Assembly: GCF_003852495.1 (NCBI RefSeq)
Contig: NZ_QAJI01000001.1
Span: 703,977-767,976 of the forward strand
Origin: Taibaiella sp. KBW10
GTDB lineage: Bacteria; Bacteroidota; Bacteroidia; Chitinophagales; Chitinophagaceae
Direction of reading: 5' to 3'
DNA: 64,000 nt
The position numbers were made by a program, and so were the translations under genes. Below the pieces are notes generated by a model. The model was given only the letters and a program-made list of their open reading frames with translations. It did no database searches and was not told where the DNA came from. Positions 34,331 to 45,422 of this stretch are shown piece by piece. Numbering within the stretch: position 1 is the first letter of the stretch; each line of letters starts with the position of its first letter.

Positions 34331-35586
34331 AAAATGGGTTGAATTGATTAGCGAATTATTGGTGTAAGAAAAGAACTATACGAATCAGTACTCAAGAAAA
34401 GCGCTTAAGAATAAGCAGAAGCATCAACAGTGAAAAGGCCGGATCCAATACAATGAAAACAAGCCATTTATGATTTTCACTAAACTGCGACATGTCAAAT
34501 TTAGGACTAGATACAGACCTTATTCAAAACTAGAGTATAAGTCCAATATGGCTATTGAACAAAAACAATTCAATAACAGGGGATAAGGATACGGAATCAA
34601 CCTGTAGTCAAAGAATATACACCTTGGTATCCTGACAGGCAACAAATACCGCGAGAGACTTACCCGTATTGCCTGAACATAATAAATACCGAAGCCCTTA
34701 AAAGGACAAAAGAACACTTTAACCATCAACCAAAAGGCTATTAACGGTTCATTTGCATTCGTTGATTTTGCTTAATCTTCAATAATAGGATAGTACTAAT
34801 TCAACTATGATGCGTAATAACTCATTACCATCAATCAACTAATAATCAAATCATTATTTTTACAATCAGAAACACAAATATATCTGGCACACCGCTTAAA
34901 CAGGAAAGCAATGAAAATTCCGGCTTATGCCTCAACCTCGAAAAAGCAAAAAAAACGGGTTTTTATGCTTAACGGGATGCACAATGGCAGCAAGATTTGC
35001 AGGACTTTAATATAGATGTTCTCAGTATTTACATTTTTTCACTTTAGGATTTGAGGATCAGGCTCACCATCCAAGTGTGAACAAGCCAACCAGCATCGAT
35101 AGAAAAGAGAAATATACTAGGCGGTTATCACGATTGGGTATGTTTTTGTGGGATTAGGTAAACAGGACCAATTCACCTGTGGCAGCCTCGGGTAATCTCG
35201 GTTTAACAAATAGTAAGTGCTCCTACAGCCCATAAACTGTTGACTGAATGTAATATGGCACAATCATAAAAAAGAAGTTATAAACAGGAATGCTGTCTGC
35301 TCACTGTAAATAATGCAAAATTGCAAAGCTGGATTGGAGCATGCATTATGGGGAGCAAATGAGACAGGATAGGACAAGGTACCTCTAAGGAGTTTCCACC
35401 AGATTTGTAACCGAACATCCCAGTATACTTAAGTTTGGTTAAGGCCGTAAAAAAGCACTGAATTACCCAGACAATAAGTCGGATTGACCTGAACCGTTTA
35501 CAGTAATGGCTCTAATTAGTATTTACGGCCTCAACTATTTGAGGTAATTGTGTGGCCAGTATTAATTATTAAGGAAGAAACAGACA
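34331..35586. other. Long stretch with no recognisable gene
   Basis: About 1.25 kb between divergent transcription units. No open frame here has a believable composition, start site or family match on either strand, and I found no RNA-gene signature. It probably holds the promoters of the giant T9SS gene (leftward) and of the response regulator (rightward). It could also contain decayed sequence. Confidence 0.5.
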
Positions 35587-36270
35587 ATGCAGAAAGAACA
35601 ACATACGGCAAAATACAACCAGGTGCTGGTGATCGATGATCATAAAATGGTTGCTAATGGTATTAAACTTGTGATAGGAGGCTTATTTCAGCAGTTCCTA
35701 ATGGCCCATGACGGCGCGTCCGGGACGAGCCTGGCATTACAGCACTTCCCCGATCTGGTTATTGTCGATTATATCCTGCCCGATACCACCGGCGACCTGC
35801 TGGTCCGCGAATTGAAATTCAAATTGCCGAATACCCGCGTACTGGCCTATTCCTTTTCCTATTCTGCCGATACGATACTTCGTATGCTACAGGCCGGCGT
35901 CAATGGCTATTTAATCAAAAAAGAAGATGATGAAGAGTTTGTACACAGTGTGGATATGCTGATGGAGGGTAAAGAATACTTCTGTAAAGAGGCGCGGAAC
36001 CATATTATTAACCGTTTTTCCGACGCAAACGAGGACCTGGTCATGAAGCACTTGATCGCCAATACGAAGTTTTCGGGTAAAGAACTGGATCTGGTACGCC
36101 TGCTTTGCCGCCAGCAAACGGCCAAAGAAATCGGCAAACATCTTTCCCTTTCTGAGCGCACGGTCGAGCAATACCGGAACAATATTTCCAAAAGGATCGG
36201 CGCAAAGAACCTGGCCGGGATCATTAAATTTGCCTTAAAGAACGGAATTGTCGATCTGGATGACCTCTAG
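35587..36270 (+). CDS. Response regulator, NarL/FixJ family
   Basis: A 227-residue regulator with an N-terminal receiver domain (acidic pair Asp17/Asp18, phospho-acceptor Asp61 in VIVDYILPD, Lys near 111) and a C-terminal LuxR-type helix-turn-helix (about 155-215; TAKEIGKHLSLSERTVEQYRNN split at the turn). It would bind DNA as a dimer after phosphorylation. No histidine kinase is adjacent, so it is an orphan here. Its position between surface-protein genes suggests, but does not show, control of them. Confidence 0.9.
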   Translation: MQKEQHTAKYNQVLVIDDHKMVANGIKLVIGGLFQQFLMAHDGASGTSLALQHFPDLVIVDYILPDTTGDLLVRELKFKLPNTRVLAYSFSYSADTILRMLQAGVNGYLIKKEDDEEFVHSVDMLMEGKEYFCKEARNHIINRFSDANEDLVMKHLIANTKFSGKELDLVRLLCRQQTAKEIGKHLSLSERTVEQYRNNISKRIGAKNLAGIIKFALKNGIVDLDDL

Positions 36271-36758
36271 GTGATCCAGACATTTCTGAAGTTCTTTTTA
36301 TACTGTATACTTTAGAAAACCGCGACTGGCAGGTCTTGTATCAAAAGTGTTGATATCTATAATAATGCTTTCTACCTTTAGGTAAAACCTTTCATTTGAA
36401 AGCAAAATTCTCTCCATTAAGAAAGCGAGCAATATCTATATTGCTCGCTTTCTTAATGATATTTTAAGGTCTACTTTTTCGTATTAAAAGGTCTTTTATC
36501 TGCCATAAACATATCTAGTACACTACCATACAATACCATTCATAATACTATATTTTAAAAACAACGCTTAAGCCTTGGTTTAATCCCTTTTAAATTTATT
36601 AATGCCCGAAAGACTTTAACCATCAATGTTTTTAGTATTTATATTTTTCGATAGAAAAACCGAGTACTTCTTCAGTAATTTTATTCAAGTTGTTTTATCG
36701 TATGGCAGAATAGCCTTTATTTTTCGTTTATTGCTGCGTAAAATTAAATCTAAAGCAG
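36271..36758. other. Spacer with terminator only
   Basis: Nearly 490 bases. The only structure seen is the strong hairpin at 36416-36458. The remaining AT-rich part presumably includes the promoter of the next gene. Confidence 0.5.
36416..36458. terminator. Terminator after the response regulator
   Basis: ATTAAGAAAGCGAGCAATAT pairs perfectly with its complement across a CTAT-type loop. The stem is almost 20 pairs long; the U-run is short. Confidence 0.7.
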
Positions 36759-38051
36759 ATGAATAAATATATTTATAACGTAAAAATAATAATTGCATTA
36801 GTAGCAACTTTTCCTGCATTTAATGCCAAGGCTCAAACTATTCCCAATCCGGACTTTGAAACTTATTCAGCTTGCCCAAGCCAGCAAGTAAACCCTACCT
36901 ATGCACTTAGAGCTACTGCTTGGACTCGTCCTACTCTTGGCACCTCCGACTACTTTAATAGCTGTGGCTATAGTATTCCCGGCGTAATAACCGCTTTTAG
37001 TGGAACTGGTTTTGTGGGAAGTTACATGGAGGTAAAAAATGGCAGTTTATCTAACTACAAGGAGTACCTTACAACACGCCTTTCTGCACCGTTGATCGCT
37101 GGGACTACATATATGCTTTCATTTTATACTGCTCATTTATTTGGAGCATCACCTCCTAATATGCTGCCTACATTAAGTTACGCTGATCTTCCGGAAGTGG
37201 AACAGGGGTACATAGGTGCAGTATTTTCAACAGTCGCCCCGGTAAACTCGAATTCTGAAAGTGGCTTTATGAACTCTGGGTCGATTGTAAACACTTTTGG
37301 TAATGGTAGAGTGTTGATACCTGCAAGCGATACGGTTGTATATGGCGCTGCATCTCGTAATACGTGGGTACCTGTAACACTGCAATATACAGCAGTTGGT
37401 GGTGAAGAATATTTGACATTTGGACAGTTTAGGCAGGGCACTACAAGTTTGCCCGATGGCACCGGGGCTTATTATCTATTTGATAATTTATCTGCATCTC
37501 TTATATCTACTCCTCTTTCGGTAACTTTACAAAATTTTTCAGTAGAAAAGTATGGTTTTGCCGCAAGGTTGAAATGGGAGACGCTTAGCGAACAAAATAA
37601 TAAAGGTTTTGAGTTACAACGCAGTGCTGATGGCATAAACTGGGAAATTTTAGGCTTTGAGGCATCTAAATCATCAAGTGGCAATAGTAGCGAACCATTA
37701 TTATACAGTTATATTGATACCGCTCCATTATCTGGTTCTAATTATTATCGCTTAAATAATATTGACTATGATGGTAAACAGCAATACAGTTCAGTACAAA
37801 TGTTGAAATTTAACCATAATGCTTCAGTCGCTATTTATCCAAATCCAGTACGATCCGAGCTTTCAATTAATAATTTGGAAGGGGTAAATACAATAAAGCT
37901 AATCAACACTTATGGCCATACTATAACCACTTCGTCAACAGGCAATGCAGCTACAAAGCTAGATTTCTCATCTTTACCGGATGGGGTTTATACTATCCAG
38001 ATCGTGAACGAGAATGGCTGTGTAAAAACGATGAAAGTAACAAAAGATTGA
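36759..38051 (+). CDS. Secreted protein with T9SS type A sorting domain
   Basis: A 430-residue protein with a signal peptide (about 1-26, ending NAKAQ). Residues about 27-245 form a beta-rich domain starting IPNPDFETYSACPSQ, a type often seen as a carbohydrate-binding or gliding-associated sandwich in T9SS proteins; I cannot assign a function. An Fn3-like segment (LKWETLSEQNNKGFELQRS) and the sorting domain (VAIYPNPVRSELSINN to VKTMKVTKD) follow, closely resembling the ends of the two larger proteins. It is probably surface-exposed or released. Confidence 0.85.
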   Translation: MNKYIYNVKIIIALVATFPAFNAKAQTIPNPDFETYSACPSQQVNPTYALRATAWTRPTLGTSDYFNSCGYSIPGVITAFSGTGFVGSYMEVKNGSLSNYKEYLTTRLSAPLIAGTTYMLSFYTAHLFGASPPNMLPTLSYADLPEVEQGYIGAVFSTVAPVNSNSESGFMNSGSIVNTFGNGRVLIPASDTVVYGAASRNTWVPVTLQYTAVGGEEYLTFGQFRQGTTSLPDGTGAYYLFDNLSASLISTPLSVTLQNFSVEKYGFAARLKWETLSEQNNKGFELQRSADGINWEILGFEASKSSSGNSSEPLLYSYIDTAPLSGSNYYRLNNIDYDGKQQYSSVQMLKFNHNASVAIYPNPVRSELSINNLEGVNTIKLINTYGHTITTSSTGNAATKLDFSSLPDGVYTIQIVNENGCVKTMKVTKD

Positions 38052-38806
38052 TGAAAAGTGTATCGCATTTCTGTTGTTGTTTAGCATAAATTATGATATG
38101 AACAACTTTCAATAAATTATAGCCTTATATTTTCACTAGTAGTTAAACAGGTCTTAATAAAAACAATCATTCGGAAGCAATTTTAATTTCTTTGTTCATT
38201 AAAAAATCACATCGACATAAGGGCTTGGCTAAATTATTTTGGCACTAATTTACAAGTTTACAACACCCACAATTTTTACACAAAAAGAAAAGACCACTCA
38301 ATGTATTGCTTTAGATTCGAATAATTAGGAACTTCAATATATTTATAAGAAATAGAATAACTATCGATGATCTGCAACTTGCAGGATAATGAAAATCAGA
38401 GGCAAGAACTAAACTATTTTACAGCTCTTGCCTCTAATTTTATATGAAATACATAAGGTTTGTTCTGTATTCTGTCCATACTACCTTTTTTAGGTCTTAT
38501 TTTCTATGTTTCGGCCAACATGCCCTAATGATTTAGACTTACACTCCAATGCGTGTGCAAATTTCGCAAAGCTAAGCGCTATCTAGCACAAGTCTCCGCA
38601 CCAAGCCTGAAGCAATGAACAGAATGCGATTTGGTTAAATTTACGGCATTAATCATTCTATAAATTTTAGTAGTAAAATATCGTAATTGCACATTCATCC
38701 TACCCGTTACCCTATGCACTAAAGACTTGCGCTAATGAGGATAATTTTTTTTGTCAAATACTCCGTATTTTCACCCAACAATTCTCGCTCACCCAAACAT
38801 TTCTTT
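38052..38806. other. Long spacer, hairpin only
   Basis: About 750 bases, AT-rich. The only clear structure is the inverted repeat at 38398-38435. No open frame is convincing. An in-frame upstream codon at 38735 could extend the next gene but would destroy its signal peptide. Confidence 0.5.
38398..38435. terminator. Probable terminator hairpin
   Basis: AGAGGCAAGA and TCTTGCCTCT pair across an 18-base loop, flanked by AAAAT and AATTTT. It could end the T9SS gene transcript about 350 bases downstream of its stop. Confidence 0.5.
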
Positions 38807-39445
38807 ATGAAAGCCAAACTTTTGCTCCAAGCCTTATTCCTTTTAATCTTCAGTTTAAGCGTGTACGCCCAAAAGCCCATTACCCCTGATGTCGATGCGT
38901 TTAAACTGCATTTGAGCGATTACAAGAACTTTGACAGGCGTGTTAAAGAGCTGCTGGATATGGGCTACACCAAGATCGACTGGCCGATTGCTAAAAGCGA
39001 TGACTGGTTGCAGAATTCAACATATGAGTTAACCCGCGATACTATCCAGACCGTATTGGAAATCATTCATGGGAAAAGCAACGAAGTGTTCTCGGTAAAT
39101 ATGTACCTGGGATATTCACCGAAGAAATGGGCAACCCTTACCGATGCAAAGAAAATGGAGGCTGCCGACTTAATTTTCTTTAATGTCTGGAAGATGATCA
39201 ACGAGCAATTTGAAGAAACCAAAAAGTACCAGCGCATACTTGGGGGAACTTACAAGATAACAGATTACGATATTCCAGAAGCCTTTGTAAAGGGCCTGGA
39301 TGAAGGGCATCTAGGATATTTCTGCTACTGGGGGCCATTCCTGAAACAGCCTATCGAGTTGCACAGCCATAACGCCAGGCTAATCAAGCTCACCGTTTCT
39401 GATCCGGAAGCAGCTACGGCATACTACAGGGCGACAAAAAAATAA
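38807..39445 (+). CDS. Small secreted protein of unknown function
   Basis: A 212-residue protein from the ATG at 38807, which gives a clean signal peptide (MKAKLLLQALFLLIFSLSVYAQ). The mature part is soluble, with aromatic residues spread throughout (GYTKIDWPIAKSDDWLQ, HLGYFCYWGPFLKQP). I do not recognise the family. It has no lipobox, no sorting domain and no neighbours in close operon spacing, so it is probably periplasmic. Confidence 0.7.
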   Translation: MKAKLLLQALFLLIFSLSVYAQKPITPDVDAFKLHLSDYKNFDRRVKELLDMGYTKIDWPIAKSDDWLQNSTYELTRDTIQTVLEIIHGKSNEVFSVNMYLGYSPKKWATLTDAKKMEAADLIFFNVWKMINEQFEETKKYQRILGGTYKITDYDIPEAFVKGLDEGHLGYFCYWGPFLKQPIELHSHNARLIKLTVSDPEAATAYYRATKK

Positions 39446-39940
39446 ATCCCTTGCGAGTGCCCATTCAATGTCGTTAAGGTAAGTCAAAATACTGCCAAAA
39501 AAGGATTTAACTATTATCTTCAGGGGAGCCTTTAGTGTATATTTCGGGAATATTATCCATCCCTGTGCGTTCCAAACTGCTCAGTAGGACTATGGTTTTG
39601 TAGTCTGATCCTTACCGCGCAGATCCGCTCAGAGAACACCAGATTTTTGTTACCCCTCTATTACTCCTGTGTCGTTAATCCTAAACATACACTGCTTTTG
39701 CTTCGCAAAAGCCTTTACGAGATTAGCTTCCCGAACTTAGCCACATCTAAAACTAGCGTTTTTGTATGGTAGAATCACCGTAAATGGCGTTACTAGAGAA
39801 TCTTCTACCAAAAGAGTGTGGTATGTTGACCGGTAGCGAACGGATGAACAAAAAAGCAGCACTTTCGATCAGGATATGTATCTCTGAGCAATCGCTTAAA
39901 ATGTTTGTTTTTTTACACAGTTCCCCTTAGCGGTAGTACC
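39446..39940. other. Spacer without a recognisable gene
   Basis: About 500 bases between convergent genes. One compact hairpin is visible (GCTTTTGC TTC GCAAAAGC, 39692-39710) without a U-run. I see no coding frame that I would support. Confidence 0.5.
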
Positions 39941-41005
39941 TTATTCATTAATATATTTAATCGCAAACTGCAACCAATCTCCAACTGTATCATCTAAAAA
40001 AACATCCGGCTGAATTCCTATGTTATCAATTGGATATTGAGGAAGTCTTGCCGAACGATAAGTTGGCAGGTATAATATATAATCCTCGCAACCAAACTTA
40101 AACTCCCTAATCGAACCATAATCTAAAACGCCCATTGAAGGCGTTCCCAAAATTTTCACCTTTTTACTTTGACGTGCTGAAAATAAAAAATTCTCTCCTG
40201 CACTGGCCACATTTTTATTTGCTAAAATAATTATTTGCTTAGGCGTTTTCGATTTTAATGATATAGTATCAATCGTCACTTTTTTACCATCGTACAAGAT
40301 AAATTTACCCAAATTATCTTTGTATTCTTTTAGCCCCTCTTCAATTTGATTTATTGCTTTTAAAGAGTCTTTATGGACATTTTTCATGGCATACTCCCGC
40401 AAGCCATTGATAAGTGTATTTGTAGACAAAAATTCAACATTCATTATTCGCAAGGGATTGGTCAAAATATAAGGCAGTAGTGGCTGATATACATCATCAG
40501 TACCGCCAAAATTATCTCTTATATCAATAATCAATGCTTTAGCTTTTTCAATTTTCTTTTGGTTTAGTTTTATTAATTCTTTTACAGGGATAATATTTTC
40601 ATATTTAAAACTTTGAATTTTTATGTAAAAAATATTTGATGCTAATAATTTCCCCTCTACCTCTATTCCTTTGGGTTTTGGTTCCCCCAAAATCTCAGCG
40701 TCATTGTTGTTATTTGCACTTGTTTGTATGTATATATGTTCGTCTTTAAAAAAAGATATATAATCGTTTAATACCTTAATACAGTTAGCACTATTTGCAG
40801 TATCGGATTTTGCAATACCTAAAACTTTGTGATTTTTGTATACATCAAATCTGCCATCCGTTTTTTCCTTAAAACCAGGATAGTCAACTTCTATTTTAGT
40901 TATTAACCGTTCTAATGCCATTTGACAATTACATTCATTTTGGGCATAAGATATATTTAAAATACAAATTATAAAACAGAAGACTAATGGTATTCTTTTC
41001 TTCAC
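39941..41005 (-). CDS. S41 family peptidase (C-terminal processing protease-like)
   Basis: A 354-residue protein with a signal peptide (MKKRIPLVFCFIICILNISYAQ). The S41 fold is shown by KALIIDIRDNFGGTDDVY and by ASAGENFLF, whose serine (about residue 270) is the expected nucleophile, followed by TPSMGVLDYGSI and NIGIQPDV near the end. No PDZ domain is clear, so it belongs to the short tricorn/CtpA-like variants found in Bacteroidota. It probably acts in the periplasm or at the surface. It is monocistronic. Confidence 0.85.
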   Translation of the reverse strand: MKKRIPLVFCFIICILNISYAQNECNCQMALERLITKIEVDYPGFKEKTDGRFDVYKNHKVLGIAKSDTANSANCIKVLNDYISFFKDEHIYIQTSANNNNDAEILGEPKPKGIEVEGKLLASNIFYIKIQSFKYENIIPVKELIKLNQKKIEKAKALIIDIRDNFGGTDDVYQPLLPYILTNPLRIMNVEFLSTNTLINGLREYAMKNVHKDSLKAINQIEEGLKEYKDNLGKFILYDGKKVTIDTISLKSKTPKQIIILANKNVASAGENFLFSARQSKKVKILGTPSMGVLDYGSIREFKFGCEDYILYLPTYRSARLPQYPIDNIGIQPDVFLDDTVGDWLQFAIKYINE

Positions 41006-41874
41006 AGCTATACTAATTATTTAGTTTATTGATGTCGTTTTTTATCGAGCTGGTAAATATACACAACTTTTAAATTTGCTCAATTCCTTTCACATCAGTT
41101 ATCTCCTATTCTAATAATCAATGGTATAACCTATTGATCCCGGTTGCGTATTCTGTTTGTTTTTAGTTCCCGGTATAAATATTTAATGCTAAAATATGCA
41201 AGCCCAATTGTACACTAAACATTCCATGCCTTTGTGCAAAAACCACTTAAATTGATCCCTTGATTCCATCAGAAGCAAGCCCTTCATAAATTTAAAATGT
41301 TCCCCAAAATATAGTCAAGATCCGGAAGGCTAATTCTTGTTATTAACCCTTCAGAATGCCCTTGAGAGAACAATTGATTGTGCATGTTAACGTCACCTTA
41401 GCTATAATCACCCTCTCGGGTGATTGTCCTATTAGACATAGACCTCTAATTTTGTCCACGCAATAATAATAACTTATTGCTCATGTAGTTTGGTCGTTTG
41501 ATGCTTTTAAGGAAAATTTTTGACTAGAGTGACAGCATAATAAATCCCATTCGTTTTGCACTATCTAATTTATTTTAAAAGATACTTATGCTTAGATGGT
41601 ATACTGATATTTAGTCACTTAATCAAAAAGGGAATATGTTATTTCAATTAGCCGACTCCTTTACAAATCCTTTCTTGCACATAATAATCAGACTGGGCAA
41701 AATAAAAGCCCCCGTTCCGAAAACAGGATTTTCCATAAACCTGAAGATATTTATGGAAGATCGTATGATGCAAAGATATAATGATTATTCATTTTAGCCA
41801 TCCTGCATCCTAGCTGGTTACATTTTAAATAGTACCTATTAAGATGGAAGTACATGAGATTTTAAAATACTATA
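41006..41874. other. Spacer upstream of the split adhesin gene
   Basis: About 870 bases with no credible gene. A small perfect hairpin (ATCACCC / GGGTGAT) lies at about 41407-41425. The promoter of the adhesin should be in the right part, but no box stood out. Confidence 0.5.
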
Positions 41875-42771
41875 ATGAAGAAACAAATGAGAAAATTAAA
41901 ACTAAGTGTACTCTGTATACTTATGACTACACTGTTGTTACCCAACAGTTACAGCCAATCTTCACTTAAATTTGAGAGTGGAGGAGGACCTACAGGAAGT
42001 GGGCCTACTGAAGCAGCCCAAACCGTAACAATGTACAAGGGAGATGGTGCAGTGCATAGTCCTTCCACTACGGTTACCTATTCTTTAAGTAACCAACAGT
42101 ACGCCATAGATGGTGCATCGGGTTATCACGGCATCATGTTCGGAGGAGCGGACAATACCGGAGGCAATACTCCTTCAGCGACCCCGCTTTATCAACTCAT
42201 GAATTCAATTTCCAGTCCGACTAATGATATGTACTCAACGGACGGTGCAACGCCGGCTTTAAACATCACCAATGATTACGGTATTCAATTATTTGTGTGT
42301 GCGGATGCGCTGATCAACCCAGACGGTACCGACAAAGTGGGTACAAATGTTAAAAATCTGCTTTTTGGAAGACTTACGTTAACCTTTAACCGGCCTGTGA
42401 CCAATCCCGTGATCCATATTACCGGCATGGGAGCAACAGTATTGTTCAGTCTTGGAAACCAGTTAGGCATGTCCACCGGTTTTAAAATCGTTGGTACAAA
42501 TACGATTACTGAGTTGGGAGGCAATATCGCTTTTAAGGCGGATAATGCTACGGGAAAAATCTTTAATCAAGCTGTTATTTATGGTGCTTCATCAGCTGTA
42601 ACCAGTGCGAGTAAGGCGGCATCGGGTAGTTTCCGGGTTAATGGCACTAATATCACTTCAGTGGCGCTTGATGTATATATAAGTGGTGACGGTACCGCCC
42701 AAACATGGGCAACTACAAGCACGGTAGGAGGGGATGGTTTATTTGTAAGCGTATCATTGACGACCTACAAT

Positions 42772-45296
42772 TTAAGCGGTAAAGTGACCAATGACAACAA
42801 TGGCATGACAGAGGGTGTCAACGGTACTAATTATAGCGGCGCCACAGTAACTTTGTATGCATCGAACGGCACTACTGCTCTCGCTACCACAACAACTGAT
42901 GCCAGCGGCAATTATAGTTTTGCCGATCAGCAAGCCGGCGATTATGTTGTTGGCGTAACCCTTCCCTCGGGTTACAACCATGTGAGTGCTACCGATGGTA
43001 CACCAACGGACGGAAAAACCGCTGTAACTATTGGCAGTAGTAATGTTAACGGTATCGACTTTGGTATTAACCAGAAGCCGACCGCTACGAATGACAATCT
43101 GAATAACCAGACACCGGGTAGCACAGTAACGGTATCCAATATCTTAAGTAACGATACCGACCCGAACGGCGGTACCCTATCTGCGGCAAATATCAGCTTA
43201 ATCGCTCCAAATGGCGCTACCGGAACGGTTACAAACAACGGGCTTACAACTAGCTTTACAGTACCTAACGAAGGTACATGGACGCTCAACACCAGTACAG
43301 GTGCAATTACTTTCACGCCGCAAAGCGGTTTTACAGCTGATCCTACACCTATAAAATATACCGTTACTGATAATGCAGGACTGACGTCCAATGAAGCAAC
43401 GATCACCATAGATTACAATAGCACCGTAAGTATCAGTGGTACAGTATATGATGATAACAATGCCGGTACACCAGACGGCACCGTGTTTCCTAATGTAGGC
43501 GTAACCCTTAAGAAAGATGGTGTATCTGTTGGTTCTAGCACAACAGATGCAAGTGGCAATTATAGCTTTAACAACCTGGTTCCGGGTAACTATACCGTGG
43601 TGTTAAGTGTAGGTGGAGGGTACAATAATGTAGGCTCTACCGATGCGACACCACTTGATGGCAGTACAAACGTAACGGTTTCGGGCAGCAATGTGACTGG
43701 CATTAACTTCGGTTTAAATCTTGCTCCAACCACGGTAAACGATGCACTTGGCGGGCAAACGCCCGGTACTGTGGCTACTGTACCTAATATATTAGCCAAC
43801 GATACCGATCCTAACAGCGGCACCTTGTCAGCTGGAAAAATCGGCATTACGACACAACTCACGGCTACAAATCAGATTATCGATGCTGCTGGCCGCTTAA
43901 CAAGCTTCACCGTACCTGGAGAGGGCACCTGGGCATTGAACAGCAGTAACGGCAACGTAACCTTTACCCCGCAGGCTGGCTTTACAGGCGATCCTACGGA
44001 GATCTACTACAGGGTAACAGATGAAGCAGGCCTGATTTCGAATTGGGGCAAGGTAACGGTAGACTACAATCCTTTGGCCACATTAAGCGGTACAATTTAT
44101 GATGATAACAATGCAGGCACGCCTGATGGAACAGCACTTTCGGGTGTTACCGTTACCTTGTTCAACAATGGAAGCTCTGTCTCTACAACAACGGATGCCA
44201 ACGGTAATTACAACTTTTCCAATATTACACCTAACTGGTATTATGTTAGTGTGAGCGCTCCTTCCGGCTACAATCATGTAAGCTCTACGGATGCCTCGCC
44301 AACTGATGGCTATCATTTAGTCTATGTGGGCTCCAGTAATATTACCGGTATTAACTTCGGTCTGAACAATAATCCGACCGCTACGAATGATGACCTGAAT
44401 AACCAGACACCGGGCAGCACAGCAACCGTATCTAATATCTTAAGTAATGATAGTGATCCGAACAGCGGTACCTTAGCCAAAGACAGCATCAGCCTGGTAG
44501 CGCCATCAGGTGCAACGGCTATCACTACCGATGCTCAGGGAGATGTGACCGGCTTTACCGTACCTAACGAGGGCGCCTGGGCACTGAACAGCAGCACCGG
44601 TGCCGTTACTTTTACACCGCAATCGGGTTTTACAGCTGATCCTACACCTATAAAATATACCGTTACTGATAATGCAGGACTAACTTCCAATCAAGCAACG
44701 ATATCCATCGACTATAATCCTTTGGCCACATTAAGCGGTACAATTTATGATGATAATAATGCAGGAACTCCGGATGGAACAACCCTTTCAGGCGTTACCG
44801 TTACCTTGTACAACAATGGAACCTCTGTCTCAACAACAACGGATGCCAGCGGCAATTACAGCTTTTCCAATATTATACCTAACTATTATTATGTTAGTGT
44901 GAGCACTCCTTCCGGCTACAATCGTGTAAGCTCTACAGATGCCTCGCCGACAGATGTCAATCATTTAATGTATGTGGGCTCCAGTAATATTACCGGTGTT
45001 AACTTCGGTCTCAATAAAGCACCTGTGGCTGCCAACGACAGCCTGAATAACCAGACACCGGGCAACGCAGCAACTGTATCTAATATCTTAAGTAATGATA
45101 GTGATCCGAACAGCGGTACCTTAGCCAAAGACAGCATCAGCCTGGTAGCGCCATCAGGTGCAACGGGTATCACTACCGATGCTCAGGGAGATGTGACCGG
45201 CTTTACCGTACCTAACGAGGGTACATGGGCACTGAACAGCAGCACCGGTGCGGTTACATTCACACCTCAGGCTGGTTTTACTGCAGATCCTACACC
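42772..45296 (+). repeat. Adhesin modules 1-4 (SdrD-B plus CshA-like), period about 648 bp
   Basis: B-domain starts fall at about 42772, 43432, 44083 and 44731 (spacings 660, 651 and 648 bases). Each unit is a carboxypeptidase/transthyretin-like SdrD-B domain of about 98 residues plus a CshA-like repeat of about 118. Module 2 is the most diverged; modules 3 and 4, and the one beyond the transposon, are very similar at DNA level. Confidence 0.85.
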
Positions 45297-45304
45297 TATA
45301 AAAT
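45297..45304. repeat. Target-site duplication, left copy (TATAAAAT)
   Basis: TATAAAAT directly abuts the left end of the element; the same 8 bases follow the right end at 62938-62945. The uninterrupted context is seen in sister repeats at 43350, 44649 and 63586. Confidence 0.93.
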
Positions 45305-45340
45305 GGCACCTAATCGGCAGATTGGACAAACTATATTACC
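45305..45340 (+). repeat. Left terminal inverted repeat
   Basis: It begins GGCACCTAATCGGCAG and continues ATTGGACAAACTATATTACC. It matches the reverse complement of 62902-62937 at 34 of 36 positions (differences at positions 3 and 34). Confidence 0.95.
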
Positions 45341-45345
45341 AAGTA

Positions 45346-45370
45346 AAAAGCTCTCAAATTGAGGGCTTTT
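45346..45370 (+). terminator. Hairpin just inside the left end of the transposon
   Basis: AAAAGCTCTCAA and TTGAGGGCTTTT pair around a single A (one G-U pair), followed by a T-rich run. It lies 5 bases inside the terminal repeat and should stop readthrough from the adhesin promoter. Confidence 0.7.
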
Positions 45371-45422
45371 ATTTTGTTAAAGAAATATATATCTTCACAA
45401 AAAAAGGAATAAATACAGTTAA

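Larger units (their letters stand above)
41875..45304 (+). pseudogene. Giant repeat adhesin, 5' part, interrupted by a transposon
   Basis: About 1143 residues are native. A signal peptide (about 1-28) is followed by an N-terminal beta-rich domain (about 29-295), then alternating SdrD-B-like domains ([14 protein letters not shown] ... GINFGLN) and CshA-like repeats ([27 protein letters not shown]). The gene is cut inside the fourth CshA-like repeat after PIK, where the inserted element begins at 45305. Reading continues into the element for 64 codons to a stop at 45498, giving an aberrant tail. Joining this end to 62946 restores [14 protein letters not shown] in frame. The product would be a long surface fibril; export could be by the T9SS, but the C-terminus is outside the window. 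Confidence 0.9.
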
